A stretch of 64,000 bases of DNA from contig CM022670.1 of NCBI GenBank assembly GCA_012295275.1, forward strand, positions 14,535,862 through 14,599,861, given 5' to 3'. A model generated the notes under the pieces. The model was not told the origin of the DNA, did not search any database, and was given only the letters and a program-made list of their open reading frames with translations. Below, piece by piece: positions 60,437 to 64,000 of this stretch. A program made the translations under genes and the position numbers. Numbering within the stretch: the stretch's first letter is position 1; each line of letters starts with the position of its first letter. Source of the DNA: Chrysomallon squamiferum. Taxonomy: Eukaryota; Mollusca; Gastropoda; Neomphalida; Peltospiridae.

Positions 60437-62043
60437 TACAAAAATCTTATTTCACTATTTGTATTTCTGAATGTTCTGGCAAGACTTGAGAAAGTCCAGT
60501 GTTTATATCACAAATGTCAGTATACTGAAATCTGTAAAATAATGAACTAAGATGTTATCAAGTTTATATTAGATATTTTCCAAACATTATCAATGGACAA
60601 ACAACCGTTAAACAAATTAGATTATACACTCAGTAACAGTATTACATATCGCTGAATTTTATCATATTTTGAAACAACAGTTGTACAAATTCGATTATTT
60701 ACTCAGATGTATCTCAAATATCTTATTTTACATATCAAATTACTTAAGCAGATATACCTCTCATAATTTATTTTGCATATTTAATTAGTTACTCATATAT
60801 CTCCTACATTTTACAATGTAACATACAACCATGATATGGCTGTTTCAGTGAATCTACTACAAAACGGTGAAACAAATAAAGATATACATTTTACTTCCCT
60901 TGATTTGTTTACTTTTTACATTCCGACATATACGCACACACGCACATACATACATACATACACACACATATATGCATACATACATACATACAAACATGCG
61001 CAGACATACAAACATAGCATAAATAATTACACATTACATTTGTTTAATTTACGAGTGGAATAATATCTGTATCAATTTTTTACTTTGTAAACAAGGATCA
61101 AAAGATAATATGCCAAATGTAAAACATCACGCTATCATTTACAACAGTTGACAAACCAAGCGTTTTATGTGATATATCATTTTTCAGCCATGTGAAGCTT
61201 CAGCCATGTGAAACGTGGTTCTGCTCATTAAAGGTTTCAAGAGTGCATATCTTGCCCCACGTTAACCAGGAGAGAGTGTTGTCTGACCAACAGTTTGTTA
61301 GTGTTTTAGTGTGTTAGTAGATTACCGATAATGTATAAATGAGTTTTTTAACAAAAGTATGAGACAATATTACATGAGTTGTTAGGTCTCACACAGAATA
61401 TATATTACTAAAAATTGCTAAATATTTTATTTAACTGCAGTGTTACAATCTGATAAGTACTCCTGGTTAACACTGTGCTACTTGATCTGCCGTACATCTG
61501 CGGTATGTATTTTCCCACTCATTCATGGTATCTGTATTCAAAATTTATCCTGCTGCTAACTGAAAAGGTATATCATGTGTCAACTGATCTTTCTGATATT
61601 TTATAGCTGATGATCATATTTATTTTCATCATCATCTTTATCGTCATCATCTTCATTATCATAATTATTTCATTGTTGTTGTTAGTGTTGTCATTATTGA
61701 AAACGCATACAGAAAATGTTGTCAACCGGGAAGGTGTCACGGTTAAGTGAACACCAATTCATGACTTTAACTCGTCGTGTTACTTGTCCTGCCTAGCTAC
61801 GCGGTAAGGAGAACTGTGAAAAGAAATATTTAATGTACAAGCAGTTGTATATAGTGAAGTTTGTTGCATTAACTGAGTTTATATTAGATAGTTATAAATT
61901 AAATATATATCATTTCTGATGATTATGATAAAGATGACGATCATATCTGTATTAATAATACTAATAGTAGTCCAAAGAAGAAGAGGAACAAGAAGAAGAA
62001 GGACAATAACATCAACAACAACAACAACAAGAAGAAGAACAAC

Positions 62044-62107
<64 letters not shown>

Positions 62108-62943
62108 GTAATAACAACAGATTAAGAAATTAAGAAATTAAGAAATTAATAAATCCAAAATATTTTGCGGGAACTGAGGAAAGATATTCTATTGTTCTTA
62201 TTTGTATTTTTCCTGTAGCTGAGGCTGATATATATACTATATAGCATATAAGAACAATTGCTAAAATTTCGACATCTTTTACTTATATTTATTTTTATAA
62301 TTTCACTTTATTCCAGAATCGTATGTTACTTCATAAGTAGAGATGTAACTATATCTCGTACTTTATTCGTGTAATATGTACAAACAAGAAAACACAGAAA
62401 TAGTAATAGAATTTTTCATAATAGCAGAAGTTATTGTATTTTATTAATATTACAACGAGGATTGCTATACTCTAATATCGACAACAACAACTAGTACTTC
62501 AACAAGGATTACCATACTATTATATAAACAACAGCTACTACTACAACACAATCAGCAACACTTACTATTACAACAAGGATTACCATGCTATAATATAAAC
62601 TATAACTACAAGAAGGATTACCATACTAATATAAACAATTAATACTAATAAATATTACCATATCTAACATAACAACAGCAACTACTACAACAACAAGCAT
62701 TACCATGATATAATATAAACAACAGTGCTACTACAACGAGGTGTTCCATTCTGTAACACAAACAACAGCTACTACTAGTACAACAGTAAACAGTACCATA
62801 CTGCTACTCCCATTGCTGTTGCTGCTGCAATTACAACAACACCTACCATTACTATTGTTATTAATAAAGGACGAATTACAAAATATTAATCTATACAATA
62901 TCCGAACATATGTTTATGCTGAGCGGCATTTACACACACACAT

Positions 62944-62995
<52 letters not shown>

Positions 62996-64000
62996 ATGCC
63001 TATAGTTGCATACATACGGATATACATGCTCACTCATACTATACAAACATACACACACATATATTCATACACATATACTCAGAAACATGCACAGACATAC
63101 ACACATACATACATTCATACATGCATGTATACATATAATGATTATATAAAGGCATGCATACATAACTTAAATAATTATACACTCCATTAGTGTAAGTTTC
63201 GAGTGGAATATTTTAAACGTTAAACTCTAATATCTGTATCTATGTATTACTTTGTAAACAAGGAACAAAAGGTAATATGCCAAAGGTAAAACAGCTGACA
63301 CATTTAACAGACAAAAAATAAAAAATAAAAATGAAAGCCATATATCATTTTTCCATACGTCATCTTTTTATCGTGCTATGGGAACCTGCTGTTCTCTATT
63401 CAGATTTAGCCTGTATTATTTTGAGATTACTCGTATTCGAATGGTCGTTATCATAACCCTTTAACGAGAGTGTAGTAAGTAAGATCCTCTTGATGGGGTT
63501 TCTATGTTGCGCAAACGTGTTTTTCTACATGACAGTTTAATTCTCCACAAATAGGCGTGTTCTAGATAAGTCTTTATTGTCAAGCATTTTGTTGAATAGC
63601 AGAACCAGGACAGATCTTAAGTAATAAAAAATAATGTGATTTAATTTACTCTTCCAAATTTAACTTTTAATAAATTATTGTGTGTCGATTTGAAAGCTTC
63701 ATCCGTGTGAAACGTGGTTGTGCTTATTAAAGGTTCAAGAGTGCATATCTTGCCCCACGTTAACCAGGAGAAAGTGTTGTCTGTCCAACAGTTTGTTAGT
63801 GTGTTAGTGTGTTAGTAGATTACTGATAATGAATAAATGAGTTTTTAACAACAGTATGAAACAATAGTACATGAGTTTTAAGGTCTCACACTGAATATAT
63901 TATTACTAAAAACTGCTAAATCTTTTATTTAACTGCAGTGTTACAATCTGATAAGTTATAGCTGGTTCACACAGTGTTCAGTTATCGAATAATGCACTGT
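60437..64000 (+). repeat. Array spacer after receptor C, running to the window edge
   Basis: No gene is seen. 60437-61140 matches 48498-49230; about 490 bp corresponding to 49240-49730 is deleted; 61610-63160 is nearly identical to 49980-51480, including the AAT tract (62040-62105) and minisatellite (62450-62870); 63170-64000 matches 51500-52340. CA repeat at 62932-62995. The signal exon of a next copy would be expected roughly 1.0-1.1 kb beyond the edge. Confidence 0.75.

Overview
The window looks like nuclear DNA of a lophotrochozoan animal. It is AT-rich, with introns of several hundred bases to several kb, dense CATA, AAT, AT and GA microsatellites, decayed DNA transposons, and genes joining fucolectin-type lectin domains to small EGF-like exons. 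This fits a mollusc, perhaps a cephalopod, but the species is inference.

Layout. 0.25-1.2 kb (+) is a decayed receptor copy. 3.9-8.45 kb (+) holds three phase-compatible exons of an unrecognised Pro/Tyr/Gln-rich protein, the C-terminal part of a gene. 4.85-7.3 kb (-) is a second, inverted receptor relic. 8.69-9.74 kb (-) carries two remnants of a FLYWCH-type Mutator-like element. 11.26-24.82 kb (-) is a 23-exon receptor tyrosine phosphatase: signal peptide, fucolectin-like lectin, two EGF modules, one membrane segment, an active-looking D1 phosphatase domain and a dead D2. Head to head with it, from 27.97 kb to the right edge, runs a tandem array on +: a truncated lectin exon, then receptor A (28.77-37.42 kb, intact, 554 aa), receptor B (40.05-48.50 kb, open, 454 aa) and receptor C (53.42-60.44 kb, broken by one base). 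The right edge lies inside the spacer that precedes each array member, so a further copy is expected just outside.

How the genes may work together. The phosphatase and the array receptors have the same extracellular build (signal exon, two-exon lectin, EGF exons, all phase 1) and the same phase-2 junction after the membrane exon, but different cytoplasmic parts. The phosphatase ends in a PTP domain. The array receptors end in a 97-residue tail with four tyrosines, including YDKL-x10-YDKI, an ITAM-like arrangement whose last tyrosine also fits the ITIM consensus. That suggests a family of paired receptors that may read the same ligands, one branch supplying phosphotyrosine docking sites and the other a phosphatase. 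The architecture is read from the sequence; the pairing and any immune or phagocytic role are inference.

The locus is turning over quickly: exon loss, vestigial EGF exons, local duplications of 85 and 486 bp, transposon insertion, and spacers between B and C that are nearly identical. Several one-base breaks lie in homopolymers or at exon edges, so they could be real mutations or assembly errors.
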